From Aigarchaeota archaeon (lineage in GTDB: Archaea > Thermoproteota > Nitrososphaeria_A > Caldarchaeales > Wolframiiraptoraceae): DNA of 8,745 nucleotides. The DNA lies in contig JANXDQ010000003.1 of assembly GCA_025059415.1 (NCBI GenBank), positions 1 to 8,745 of the forward strand. The letters run 5' to 3'. How positions within the stretch are numbered: position 1 is the stretch's first letter; the number at the start of each line of letters is the position of its first letter. Under the pieces are notes generated by a model. It ran no database searches and was not told the origin of the DNA. It saw nothing but the letters and a program-made list of their open reading frames with translations. This document shows, piece by piece, positions 1 through 6,049 of this stretch. The position numbers were made by a program, and so were the translations under genes.

Positions 1-701
1 CCTATTGCTTCCGGAGGAACCCTAGTCCAGGCCCTCACGAGCCGCTTATCCGCTAGGTTTGATACGATCCTGAGCCTGAATCTTCCGCCAGCTATCGACG
101 CTATCTTGGGGGCAATTGCTTCCGCCATCGTGTTCACGGCGTTTGCGCCCATCGCGTCCTTCACATCGACTATCAGGTGGGCGACAATCATGGGCCCGAT
201 CCTGGAGTCTAGAACCCTGACCTCGAGGTCCTTGGCCCCGCCGCCGAGCCCCACGAGCACCGGGTCATGTTCGTTTGCGAGATCCAGGAGCTCCTTTTTG
301 TTCTTGAGTATCTCGAATTTGGCCCCGTAGGGATCTCTGACATCAACTATCTGTATTTGGCCTATCATTAAGGAATCCGTGCTGATCGCGAAGACGCCGC
401 CGCCCTCCCTCGTCATCTTCGCCGCGTTGGATGCGGCCGCGACGACGGAGGGCTCCTCAATGACCATCGGAATTAGGTAGTCTTTTCCATTTATGAGGAA
501 GTTGACGGCGATTCCTAGCGGGAGCTGGAATGCGCCTATCACGTTCTCGATCATCCTGTTTGCCGTCGCCTCGTCGAGTCCACCGAACCTCCTCAGGAGG
601 TCTATCTCCTCCTCGGTTAGCCCCGCTAAGTCCGCCACGATTTTGAGGCGTTCACTTGGGGGGAGCTTGTAGAATCCGGGTATCCTGCTGGTCCCCGACA
701 T
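1..701 (-). CDS. mvaA: Class II (MvaA-type) hydroxymethylglutaryl-CoA reductase, N-terminal 233 residues (cut by window edge)
   Basis: This enzyme interconverts HMG-CoA and mevalonate. In archaea it normally makes mevalonate for isoprenoid ether lipids. The reading frame opens at the ATG ending at 701 and stays open to position 3, giving 233 codons of a family usually about 400-430 residues long. From memory it is colinear with the Pseudomonas mevalonii class II enzyme: SRIPGF (5-10), ENVIG (52-56), EEPSVVAAAS (82-91) with the catalytic Glu at 83, LGGG (152-155), and DAMGANAVNTMAE (182-194). Asp146 matches the residue linked to NADH preference in that enzyme, so NAD(H) use is inferred. The catalytic Lys, Asp and His (K267, D283, H381 in P. 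mevalonii) would lie beyond the window. There is no Shine-Dalgarno sequence. A TATA-like box 27 bases upstream favours a leaderless start. It follows mdh by 40 bases and may also be read from that unit. Family call is very sure; class II assignment is strong. Confidence 0.95.
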   Translation of the reverse strand, partial: MSGTSRIPGFYKLPPSERLKIVADLAGLTEEEIDLLRRFGGLDEATANRMIENVIGAFQLPLGIAVNFLINGKDYLIPMVIEEPSVVAAASNAAKMTREGGGVFAISTDSLMIGQIQIVDVRDPYGAKFEILKNKKELLDLANEHDPVLVGLGGGAKDLEVRVLDSRIGPMIVAHLIVDVKDAMGANAVNTMAEAIAPKIASIAGGRFRLRIVSNLADKRLVRAWTRVPPEAI

Positions 702-722
702 CCCGATTTATCCGATCGACCC

Positions 723-732
723 TATGTTTAAG
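723..732 (-). promoter_or_regulatory. Candidate TATA box for mvaA
   Basis: On the minus strand the sequence reads CTTAAACATA. Its centre is about 27 bases before the mvaA ATG, the spacing expected when transcription begins at or next to the start codon. It lies in the 40-base gap after mdh. No ribosome-binding sequence is visible, which fits a leaderless mRNA. This is a weak consensus match judged by eye. Confidence 0.4.
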
Positions 733-741
733 CATTATCCG

Positions 742-1578
742 TCAATAGCCGATTTCCCTAAGCCTCTCCAGGAGCACTAAGGCCGACCTCGATAACTCCT
801 CCCTTATCTCATCAATTTCAATTATCTCTATGATGCCTGATCTACCCAGCTTCGCCGGGACCCCGATCGCCACATCCCTCAACCCGTATTCGCCTTCTAA
901 GACCACTGATGATGGAAGGATCTCTTGAGAATCCGTGAGAATGGCCTTGGCCATTCGGTAAATTGAGGCGGCTGGGCCGAAGATCGTGGCCCCTTTTCTC
1001 TTAATAACCTCCATGGCCACACTCCTGACACCCTCCTCGAATCTCCTGTCTTCTCCATATATGAACATCCCATCACCATGCTCTCCTAAGACGAGGCCGC
1101 GAGTCGGCCGGCGCAGTATGCTTCTCAGCCTCGATGTATCTAGGGCGCCGCCCATCCCGATGACCTTCTCCCTGGGGAACCCCGTCTCCCTCCAGAGAAC
1201 GTATGTCATGATGTCGACGGGGTTGGTCACGACTAGTACCACGGATCCCCCGCAATGCTGCTTAAGCTCCTCCGCCACCTTCCTCATGATCTCAGCGTTC
1301 TGCCGAAGTAGATCCATCCTCGACATCCCGGGTTTCCTCGCAACCCCCGCCGTGACCACGACAAGCTCACAGCCCTCCGCAAGTGAATAGCTCGTCCCTC
1401 CTCGAATTTCAGCCGGCTTATCCAGTGCATAGCTCGCGTGGAGAAGATCCAGCGCCTCCCCCTCCGCGAGATCTCCGAGGATATCTACGAGGACGATTTC
1501 ATCGATCTCTAAGTTGTTGATTAGTGTGTAGGCAGCGGTGCTACCGACCCTCCCGGCACCTATGAATCCAACTTTCAA
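742..1578 (-). CDS. mdh: Malate dehydrogenase (NAD-dependent, LDH/MDH family)
   Basis: It should catalyse NAD-linked interconversion of malate and oxaloacetate in the cytoplasm. The Rossmann motif GAGRVG is at residues 7-12, and Asp32 ends the second strand, which favours NAD over NADP. Arg81 and Arg87 lie in RKPGMSR. An Arg at the first position is the malate-type residue, where lactate dehydrogenases carry Gln. Asn119 is in TNP, the proton-relay pair is Asp147 (DTSR, with Arg150) and His167 (GEHGD), and the late motif LEGEYGLRDVAIGVP is intact. At 278 residues it is about 30 shorter than usual. Segments after DTSRLR and after GEHGD are compact, but no catalytic residue is lost. The start is TTG, chosen because a GGAGGA ribosome site lies 7 bases upstream and the Rossmann strand begins at once. 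It sits 73 bases after acs, probably on one transcript. Confidence 0.95.
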   Translation of the reverse strand: MKVGFIGAGRVGSTAAYTLINNLEIDEIVLVDILGDLAEGEALDLLHASYALDKPAEIRGGTSYSLAEGCELVVVTAGVARKPGMSRMDLLRQNAEIMRKVAEELKQHCGGSVVLVVTNPVDIMTYVLWRETGFPREKVIGMGGALDTSRLRSILRRPTRGLVLGEHGDGMFIYGEDRRFEEGVRSVAMEVIKRKGATIFGPAASIYRMAKAILTDSQEILPSSVVLEGEYGLRDVAIGVPAKLGRSGIIEIIEIDEIREELSRSALVLLERLREIGY

Positions 1579-1585
1579 TAAATAT

Positions 1586-1591
1586 TCCTCC
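1586..1591 (-). promoter_or_regulatory. Strong Shine-Dalgarno site deciding the TTG start of mdh
   Basis: The minus strand reads GGAGGA, then 7 bases, then TTG at 1578. This is a near-perfect match to the archaeal 16S rRNA tail. It supports the unusual TTG start and suggests that mdh is translated as an internal gene of a longer mRNA, unlike its neighbours that begin units and lack such a site. Confidence 0.8.
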
Positions 1592-1620
1592 GAAAGTAAA
1601 GAAGGGAACGATGTAAATGA

Positions 1621-1650
1621 AAGGTTTGCGGTGTGATGGGTGAAAACCTT
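1621..1650 (-). repeat. Inverted repeat just after the acs stop codon
   Basis: Arms AAGGTTT (1621-1627) and AAACCTT (1644-1650) are exact inverted copies with a 16-base spacer. They begin one base after the acs stop on the minus strand and lie inside the acs-mdh gap. They could form a weak stem in the mRNA that tunes read-through or transcript processing between the two genes. The spacer is long and there is no T-run after it, so a terminator is not well supported. Confidence 0.35.
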
Positions 1651-1651
1651 A

Positions 1652-3661
1652 TTACCGCCGTTCCTCCATCGCTCTCTTCAACATCTCGACGGCCATCTTG
1701 GCCTCCTCAATGGAAGACGCGTCTTCGAGCGTTGTTACGTCTCCCAGCTGGCCGCCGCTCACGACGGCCTTCAATACCCTCCTCATGATCTTACCGCTCC
1801 TAGTCTTTGGCAGTGACTGGACGAAGTAGATTTCATCCGGCGTCGCCACTGGTCCAATGGATTTTCTAATCCACATCACGAGCTCCTTCTTTAAATCCTC
1901 GCTGGCTTGATGTCCCAACTTGAGGATTAGGAAGGCGACGATCGCCTCTCCCTTAACTGGATCTGGTTTACCGACTACAGCCGCCTCGGCGACTGCTGGG
2001 TGGCTTACGAAAGCGCTCTCGAGTTCGGCGGTTCCAATCCTGTGGCCCGCGACCTTGATCACGTCATCCGCCCTGCCCATCAACCAGAAGTATCCCTCAT
2101 CGTCCTTCATCGCGTAGTCCCCGGTGTAATAGATGGCGGGCGGCTGTATCTTGAATTCCAGCTTCTTGTTCGGCTGGAACTTCGACCAGTAGGTGCTTAT
2201 GTAGCGCTCCGGATCCCTCCATAAAGTCATCATCATCCCCGGCCAGGGTGCCAAGATGACGAGGTAGCCCCTCTCAAATGGCTTAACGGGCTCTCCCTCC
2301 TCATTCACAACCTCCGCTTGGACTCCGGGCAACGAGAATGTCGCAGATCCGGGCTTCAAAGGAACCAAGTCGATCCCAGCGGCCGGCGATATCATGAATC
2401 CTCCGGTCTCGGTTTGCCACCAAGTATCGATTATCGGGCACCTCTTATTGCCTATCACGTCGTGGTACCACTTCCATGCCTCGGGGTTTATTGGTTCGCC
2501 GACGGACCCTAGGATCCTCAGGGTGCTGAGGTCGTGTTTCCTCGCCCACTCCTCGCCGAACTTCATGTGCATCCTTATCGCGGTCGGCGCCGTGTAAAAC
2601 GCCGTCACGCCGTATCTTTCCACGATCTCCCACCACCTATCTGGAGCCGGATAATCGGGAGCACCATCATACATTATCTGGGTCAATCCATGAAGTAGTG
2701 GGCCATAGGTCACATAGCTATGGCCAGTGATCCAGCCTATATCCGCGGTACACCACCAGATATCGTCGGGCTGCGGGTTAAATGCCCATTTCAGGGTCGC
2801 CCATACCCAGACGAGGTATCCGCCGGTGCTGTGAACCACTCCCTTAGGCTTTCCAGTGGTCCCACTTGTATAGAGGATGAAGAGTGGATCAGTGGCCTCC
2901 ATGGGCTCGGGCTCGCAGTAGGGCTCAGCCTCCTTCATCAATTCATCCCACCAGTAGTCTCTTCCCTTGGTCACCGGGACATCTTGTATTCCGGCCCTCC
3001 TGACCAAGACGACTTTCTCCACAGTCTTTGTCTGACTTAACGCCTCATCTGCGGTGCCCTTTAGGGAGAGGGCTTTACCCCTTCGATACATGCCATCTGC
3101 CGTGATCAGGAGCTTTGCCTCCGCGTCGTTTATCCTGTCGGCGAGCGCGCTGGCGCTGAACCCGGAAAAGACCACGCTGTGGATCGCGCCTATCCTAGCA
3201 CATGCCAACATAGCTATTGGAAGCTCGGGAACCATCGGCAGGTAAATTGAAACTCTGTCGCCTTTCTTTATTCCCAGCCTCTTCAAGACGTTGGCGAATT
3301 TGTTGACCTCCTTCCATAGTTGGTAATAGGTGAGCGTCCGGGTTGCCCCTTCCTCGCCCTCCCAGAATATGGCGACCTTGTTCTTAAGGCCCTTCTTCAA
3401 GTTTACATCGAGCACGTTATATGAGGCATTAATGGCCCCGCCTACGAACCACTTGGCAAACGGCGGATTCCATTCGAGAACCTTGTCCCACCGCTTATAC
3501 CAGCTCAGGTTTTCCGCAACCCCTGACCAGAAGTTTTCGAGATCCTCAAAGGATCTCCTCCAACATTCCATTAACTTGTGTCCATAATACCTGGTCTTAG
3601 CTTCCAGAGAACTCTCGGAGGGAGCATCCTTGTTGCTCATAACTAGAGCACCTGCCTTCAT
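1652..3661 (-). CDS. acs: Acetyl-CoA synthetase, AMP-forming
   Basis: It activates acetate with ATP and CoA to acetyl-CoA, AMP and pyrophosphate via an acetyl-adenylate. The length of 669 residues is normal. An Acs N-terminal region (about 27-90, with WFVGGAINASYNVLD) is followed by the adenylate-forming core. Visible motifs are the phosphate loop YTSGTTGKPKGVVHST (264-279), WWCTADIGWITGHSY (302-316), DTWWQTETGG (412-421; the paired Trp limits the acyl pocket in true acetyl-CoA synthetases), YTGD (512-515), GRADDVIKVAGHRIGTAE (529-546), and PKTRSGKIMRR with catalytic Lys624, the lysine acetylated in bacterial Acs. Residues about 493-509 hold an insertion of roughly ten residues compared with the Salmonella enzyme as I remember it. 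I chose the ATG at 3661 because a TATA-like box lies 24 bases upstream; an in-frame ATG at 3640 is the alternative. It heads the acs-mdh-mvaA unit. Propionate activation cannot be excluded. Confidence 0.97.
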   Translation of the reverse strand: MKAGALVMSNKDAPSESSLEAKTRYYGHKLMECWRRSFEDLENFWSGVAENLSWYKRWDKVLEWNPPFAKWFVGGAINASYNVLDVNLKKGLKNKVAIFWEGEEGATRTLTYYQLWKEVNKFANVLKRLGIKKGDRVSIYLPMVPELPIAMLACARIGAIHSVVFSGFSASALADRINDAEAKLLITADGMYRRGKALSLKGTADEALSQTKTVEKVVLVRRAGIQDVPVTKGRDYWWDELMKEAEPYCEPEPMEATDPLFILYTSGTTGKPKGVVHSTGGYLVWVWATLKWAFNPQPDDIWWCTADIGWITGHSYVTYGPLLHGLTQIMYDGAPDYPAPDRWWEIVERYGVTAFYTAPTAIRMHMKFGEEWARKHDLSTLRILGSVGEPINPEAWKWYHDVIGNKRCPIIDTWWQTETGGFMISPAAGIDLVPLKPGSATFSLPGVQAEVVNEEGEPVKPFERGYLVILAPWPGMMMTLWRDPERYISTYWSKFQPNKKLEFKIQPPAIYYTGDYAMKDDEGYFWLMGRADDVIKVAGHRIGTAELESAFVSHPAVAEAAVVGKPDPVKGEAIVAFLILKLGHQASEDLKKELVMWIRKSIGPVATPDEIYFVQSLPKTRSGKIMRRVLKAVVSGGQLGDVTTLEDASSIEEAKMAVEMLKRAMEERR

Positions 3662-3680
3662 CGGGGTGAAAAAGAGCCCA

Positions 3681-3690
3681 TCTAAAAAGG
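3681..3690 (-). promoter_or_regulatory. Candidate TATA box for acs
   Basis: The minus strand reads CCTTTTTAGA, with the T-rich core about 24 bases before the ATG at 3661. GAAATCC lies directly upstream, where the transcription factor B recognition element would be. The start has no Shine-Dalgarno sequence, so leaderless translation is likely. Confidence 0.45.
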
Positions 3691-3717
3691 ATTTCTTCAG
3701 AGGCCCCGCCGGATTTC
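3689..3717 (+). repeat. Pair of 7-base direct repeats in the acs/PAC2 divergent promoter region
   Basis: GGATTTC occurs at 3689-3695 and again at 3711-3717, 22 bases apart, close to two helical turns. The first copy touches the acs TATA-like box. A related AGATTTC lies at 3749-3755, on the PAC2 side. They might be regulator half-sites, but 7-base repeats in a short region can arise by chance. Confidence 0.25.
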
Positions 3718-3729
3718 GATGCAGGCCAC

Positions 3730-3741
3730 ATATTTATTTAT
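3730..3741 (+). promoter_or_regulatory. Candidate TATA box for the PAC2-hsp20 operon
   Basis: ATATTTATTTAT sits with its core centred about 28 bases before the ATG at 3765. No Shine-Dalgarno sequence precedes that ATG at normal spacing, so transcription probably starts within a few bases of it. The spacing favours the ATG over the TTG at 3762. Confidence 0.55.
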
Positions 3742-3764
3742 CACAAGGAGATTTCTAACGATTG

Positions 3765-4535
3765 ATGAGGGGAGATCTGCGGGAGGAGCAGGGTGTGGAA
3801 ATTGTGGAGGTGAAGCCCATCAAGGATGGGGGGCTGATCTTCATCGAAGGCTTCCCAGATGTAGGCCTCGTCGGCACAATAGCCACCTCATATCTAATAG
3901 ATAAACTCGGCCTAGAAGAAGTCGGATACATCAACGCTGAGACGCTACCTCCCATAATCGCGGTGAGCGAGGAGAAGTTGAGGGAGTTGGTGAGGGTATA
4001 TAGGGGTGGGAGAATCGTGGCAATAGTCTCCGACATACCCTTACCGGCGCCCCTCGTAAAGCCCATGGCGTACACGTTGATGAGTTGGGTTAAATCAAAG
4101 GAACCCGAACTCTTTATCTCCCTCTCAGGCCTACCAGACCCGAATAGGCTGAACATCGACAAGCCCGGTGTATTTGTTCTCGGATGTAACCCCGAGTTAA
4201 CTGAGAAATTGGTGAGCATCAACGGAGTAAGTAAGTTCAGGGAGGGATTCATCGCCGGAGTGAAGGGCATGCTACTGAGGGAGGGTTGGAGGCTGAAAGT
4301 AGACGCGGCGATAGTCCTCGCCCAATCACATTACAATTACCCGGACCCCGGGGCGGCCGCCGAAATAATCCTCTACCTATCAAAGCTATTGAAAATCGGG
4401 GTAGACGTCGCCCCCCTACTTGAAAGTGCCGAGGAATTGAAGCTGAGGCTGAGAGATCTTATGAGGAGGACTGACCAGGTGATGCACGGCATCCAAAAGT
4501 CGAAGGAGTTGGAGCTGCCTCCGGTCTACCTGTGA
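3765..4535 (+). CDS. PAC2-family proteasome assembly chaperone homologue with C-terminal HbYX-type tail
   Basis: PAC2-family proteins include eukaryotic proteasome-assembly chaperones and the archaeal PbaA/PbaB proteins; PbaB has been reported as an ATP-independent activator of the archaeal 20S proteasome. The family signature is visible as the glycine-rich segment EGFPDVGLVGTIA (28-40), followed by alternating strands and helices through YPDPGAAAEIILYLSKLLKIGVD. A charged helix (about residues 212-232, rich in Glu, Leu and Arg) leads to the last three residues Val-Tyr-Leu, which fit the hydrophobic-Tyr-any pattern that docks into pockets of the 20S alpha ring. The protein is 256 residues from the ATG at 3765; a TTG one codon earlier is less likely given the promoter spacing. 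Its stop codon lies inside the ribosome site of hsp20, so the two are co-transcribed. A role in proteasome gating or assembly is inferred. Some PAC2 proteins have other or unknown roles. Confidence 0.88.
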   Translation: MRGDLREEQGVEIVEVKPIKDGGLIFIEGFPDVGLVGTIATSYLIDKLGLEEVGYINAETLPPIIAVSEEKLRELVRVYRGGRIVAIVSDIPLPAPLVKPMAYTLMSWVKSKEPELFISLSGLPDPNRLNIDKPGVFVLGCNPELTEKLVSINGVSKFREGFIAGVKGMLLREGWRLKVDAAIVLAQSHYNYPDPGAAAEIILYLSKLLKIGVDVAPLLESAEELKLRLRDLMRRTDQVMHGIQKSKELELPPVYL

Positions 4536-4541
4536 GGTGAT
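4534..4541 (+). promoter_or_regulatory. Strong Shine-Dalgarno site for hsp20, overlapping the PAC2 stop codon
   Basis: GAGGTGAT is a long match to the archaeal 16S rRNA tail. It overlaps the TGA stop of the PAC2 gene (4533-4535) and lies 5 bases before the GTG at 4547. It fixes the GTG start and suggests coupled translation of the two genes. Confidence 0.85.
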
Positions 4542-4546
4542 GAGCC

Positions 4547-4957
4547 GTGGAGAGGAGGTCGCTTTGGAGGATAATACTCGAGGGGATCAGGAGGATGGAG
4601 GCCGAGGTGAATAGGATGGAGGAGGAATTATTCAAGATGATCAAGGAGGCCGAGGTGATGAGGAGGTGCATCACGCCGCTCTACAACCTCTATGAATCCG
4701 GGGACGAGGTAATCCTCACCGCCGACCTCCCGGGCACGAACAAAGATGAGATAGAATTGATCGCCGGGGAAGATTACTTCAAGATCGAGGCCCCCTGTAA
4801 ATCCCCAGTCAGGAGGATTCAGGAAGGCAGATACGTGCTGCACGTGCGGCTTCCCGTCAAAGTAGACCCGGAGACCGTCAAGGCGAGATACAAGGAAGGC
4901 GTTTTAGAGGTCGTCGCGAAGAAGAAGATAACCGGTCATAGAGTCAAGGTGGAGTAG
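4547..4957 (+). CDS. hsp20: Small heat-shock protein, Hsp20/alpha-crystallin family
   Basis: It is an ATP-independent cytoplasmic chaperone that holds unfolding proteins in oligomeric shells. The 136-residue length is typical. An N-terminal amphipathic, charged arm (about 1-40, with MEAEVNRMEEELFKMIKEAE) is likely to be a coiled or disordered helix. The alpha-crystallin domain spans about 48-127, with YESGDEVILTADLPG at its first strands and ARYKEGVLEVVAKKK (113-127) matching the family's A-x-x-x-x-GVL signature. The final V-K-V at 133-135 is the short I/V-x-I/V motif that links subunits. The GTG start follows a strong ribosome site that overlaps the end of the PAC2 gene, so the two form an operon. 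The last 14 bases overlap the convergent deacetylase gene. Family assignment is very sure. Confidence 0.95.
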   Translation: MERRSLWRIILEGIRRMEAEVNRMEEELFKMIKEAEVMRRCITPLYNLYESGDEVILTADLPGTNKDEIELIAGEDYFKIEAPCKSPVRRIQEGRYVLHVRLPVKVDPETVKARYKEGVLEVVAKKKITGHRVKVE

Positions 4958-5936
4958 CTAGGGCGCGGATAACGGCCGTCCAGGCCTTGGAGACGTTCAC
5001 CGGATCGTACCCTCCACCGCCCATCGCCACGAGCCTACCATGACATTTCTCATGCGCCAACTTGTGAAGCTGACCTGCGACGAATTCATGGACTTCCTCG
5101 TTGTAGTTTAGCCCGGTGAGGGGGTCGCCTTCCAAGCCATCTGCGCCCGCCTGGAGCAATATGAAGTCGGGGTCAGAGTGGTTTAGAAAGTCGCGGGCAA
5201 AGTCTTCCCAGGACTGCTTAAACTCCTCGAATCCGGCGCCCGGCAGCAAGTTCACGTTCAGCTTCGTTCCTATTGCTTCCCCGCCGCCTCGCTCATGTTC
5301 AAATCCGGTTCCAGGGTAAAGCGTCCTACCACTTTGATGGAAGTCTAAGATGCGGACTCTCTTATCGAAATAAAAACTATAGAATACTCCGTCTCCATGG
5401 TGGGCGTCAATGTCGACGTATAAAACCTCCCTTAACTTGATTTCGTCTAGTAGGTATTTTATCGCGATCGCCGCATCGTTGAAGATGCAGAAGCCCGCGG
5501 CGCCATCCCTCCTGGCGTGATGGAGCCCGCCAACTGGATTGAATCCGTGATCTATCCCCCCGCTCAATACGAGGTTTACCAGCTTCAAGGTTGAGCCTAC
5601 GACGTAGAGGGAGGCCTCATAGCATCCCTTAAAGGCCGGTGTATCCCCATAATCTAAGTAACCCTCTCCGATTTCAGAACATTCCCTCACAAAGTCGACG
5701 TATCTCTTGTCGTGGAAGAGTAGGACTCGGTCGACCGAGGCCGTCTCAGGCTTAATAAAGACGATACTATCCCCAAATTCCCTCTCAAGTTCATCTAATC
5801 CCCTCATAAAGGGAATTACCCTCTCCTTTCTAAATGGATGTGGATTTGGGAAGCTGTAGAGGAGCATTTCCTGCCCATGGATTACGCCCACCCTGCACCT
5901 ACCACTCGAACCCGCACCTGCCAAGCTCGCCCTCAC
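4944..5936 (-). CDS. Histone deacetylase superfamily protein, AcuC-like Zn-dependent deacetylase
   Basis: Members remove acetyl groups from lysines or small molecules; Bacillus AcuC reactivates acetylated acetyl-CoA synthetase. All core motifs are present: HPFRKERV (33-40), GLHHARRDGAAGFCIFND with the His139-His140 relay pair, YVDIDAHHGDG with predicted zinc ligands Asp177 and His179, RTLYPGTGFEHERGGGEAIG (204-223), QAGADGL with zinc ligand Asp266, and GGGGY with the transition-state Tyr310. The length is 330 residues from the GTG at 5936. The first 15 residues are Gly/Ser/Ala-rich and not family-like, so the in-frame GTG at 5891, just before VGVIHGQE, may be the true start; AGGTG four bases before it could serve as a ribosome site. 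The gene is convergent with hsp20 (14-base overlap) and divergent from the Lrp-type gene. Proximity to acs suggests Acs as a substrate, but archaeal chromatin proteins or polyamine-like compounds are alternatives. Confidence 0.93.
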   Translation of the reverse strand: MRASLAGAGSSGRCRVGVIHGQEMLLYSFPNPHPFRKERVIPFMRGLDELEREFGDSIVFIKPETASVDRVLLFHDKRYVDFVRECSEIGEGYLDYGDTPAFKGCYEASLYVVGSTLKLVNLVLSGGIDHGFNPVGGLHHARRDGAAGFCIFNDAAIAIKYLLDEIKLREVLYVDIDAHHGDGVFYSFYFDKRVRILDFHQSGRTLYPGTGFEHERGGGEAIGTKLNVNLLPGAGFEEFKQSWEDFARDFLNHSDPDFILLQAGADGLEGDPLTGLNYNEEVHEFVAGQLHKLAHEKCHGRLVAMGGGGYDPVNVSKAWTAVIRALATPP

Positions 5937-5992
5937 CTAGGAGATTCACACAATTACCCTAACTGACCAAGGTTGGATAAGATCATTGCGGT

Positions 5993-6000
5993 GATATATT
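5993..6000 (-). promoter_or_regulatory. Candidate TATA box in the deacetylase/Lrp divergent region
   Basis: The minus strand reads AATATATC. It would place transcription start near 5970, leaving a leader of about 35 bases to the GTG at 5936 or about 80 to the GTG at 5891. Because it is A/T-symmetric it could also serve the plus-strand Lrp gene with a roughly 25-base leader. Direction is uncertain. Confidence 0.35.
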
Positions 6001-6015
6001 GATGTTACCCAAGAA

Positions 6016-6023
6016 TTTTTAGG
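6016..6023 (+). promoter_or_regulatory. Candidate TATA box for the Lrp/AsnC gene
   Basis: TTTTTAGG, similar to the acs box, lies about 30 bases before the TTG at 6050. A rival AAATATAT at 6064-6071 lies the same distance before an in-frame ATG at 6098. The two pairings imply two possible protein starts, and the sequence alone does not choose between them. Confidence 0.35.
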
Positions 6024-6049
6024 CATTATCCGGGGAAATCCGATGTTCC

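Noticed and set aside
106..330. 74-residue plus-strand open frame inside the HMG-CoA reductase gene
   Set aside because: It is antisense to the well-conserved mvaA sequence and has no start signals.
986..1390. 134-residue plus-strand open frame inside mdh
   Set aside because: It is antisense to an intact malate dehydrogenase with all motifs; composition is typical of a shadow frame.
3755..4270. 171-residue open frame on the minus strand across the PAC2 gene
   Set aside because: It lies antisense to a clear PAC2 gene, is Ser/Pro/Thr-rich with no recognisable domain, and has no ribosome site.
5954..6031. Repeated TTACCC (5954, 6005) and inverted GGATAA/TTATCC (5975, 6026), both pairs spaced 51 bases, in the deacetylase/Lrp gap
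   Set aside because: The equal spacing is curious, but the elements are only six bases long and do not form a consistent operator pattern; chance is likely.
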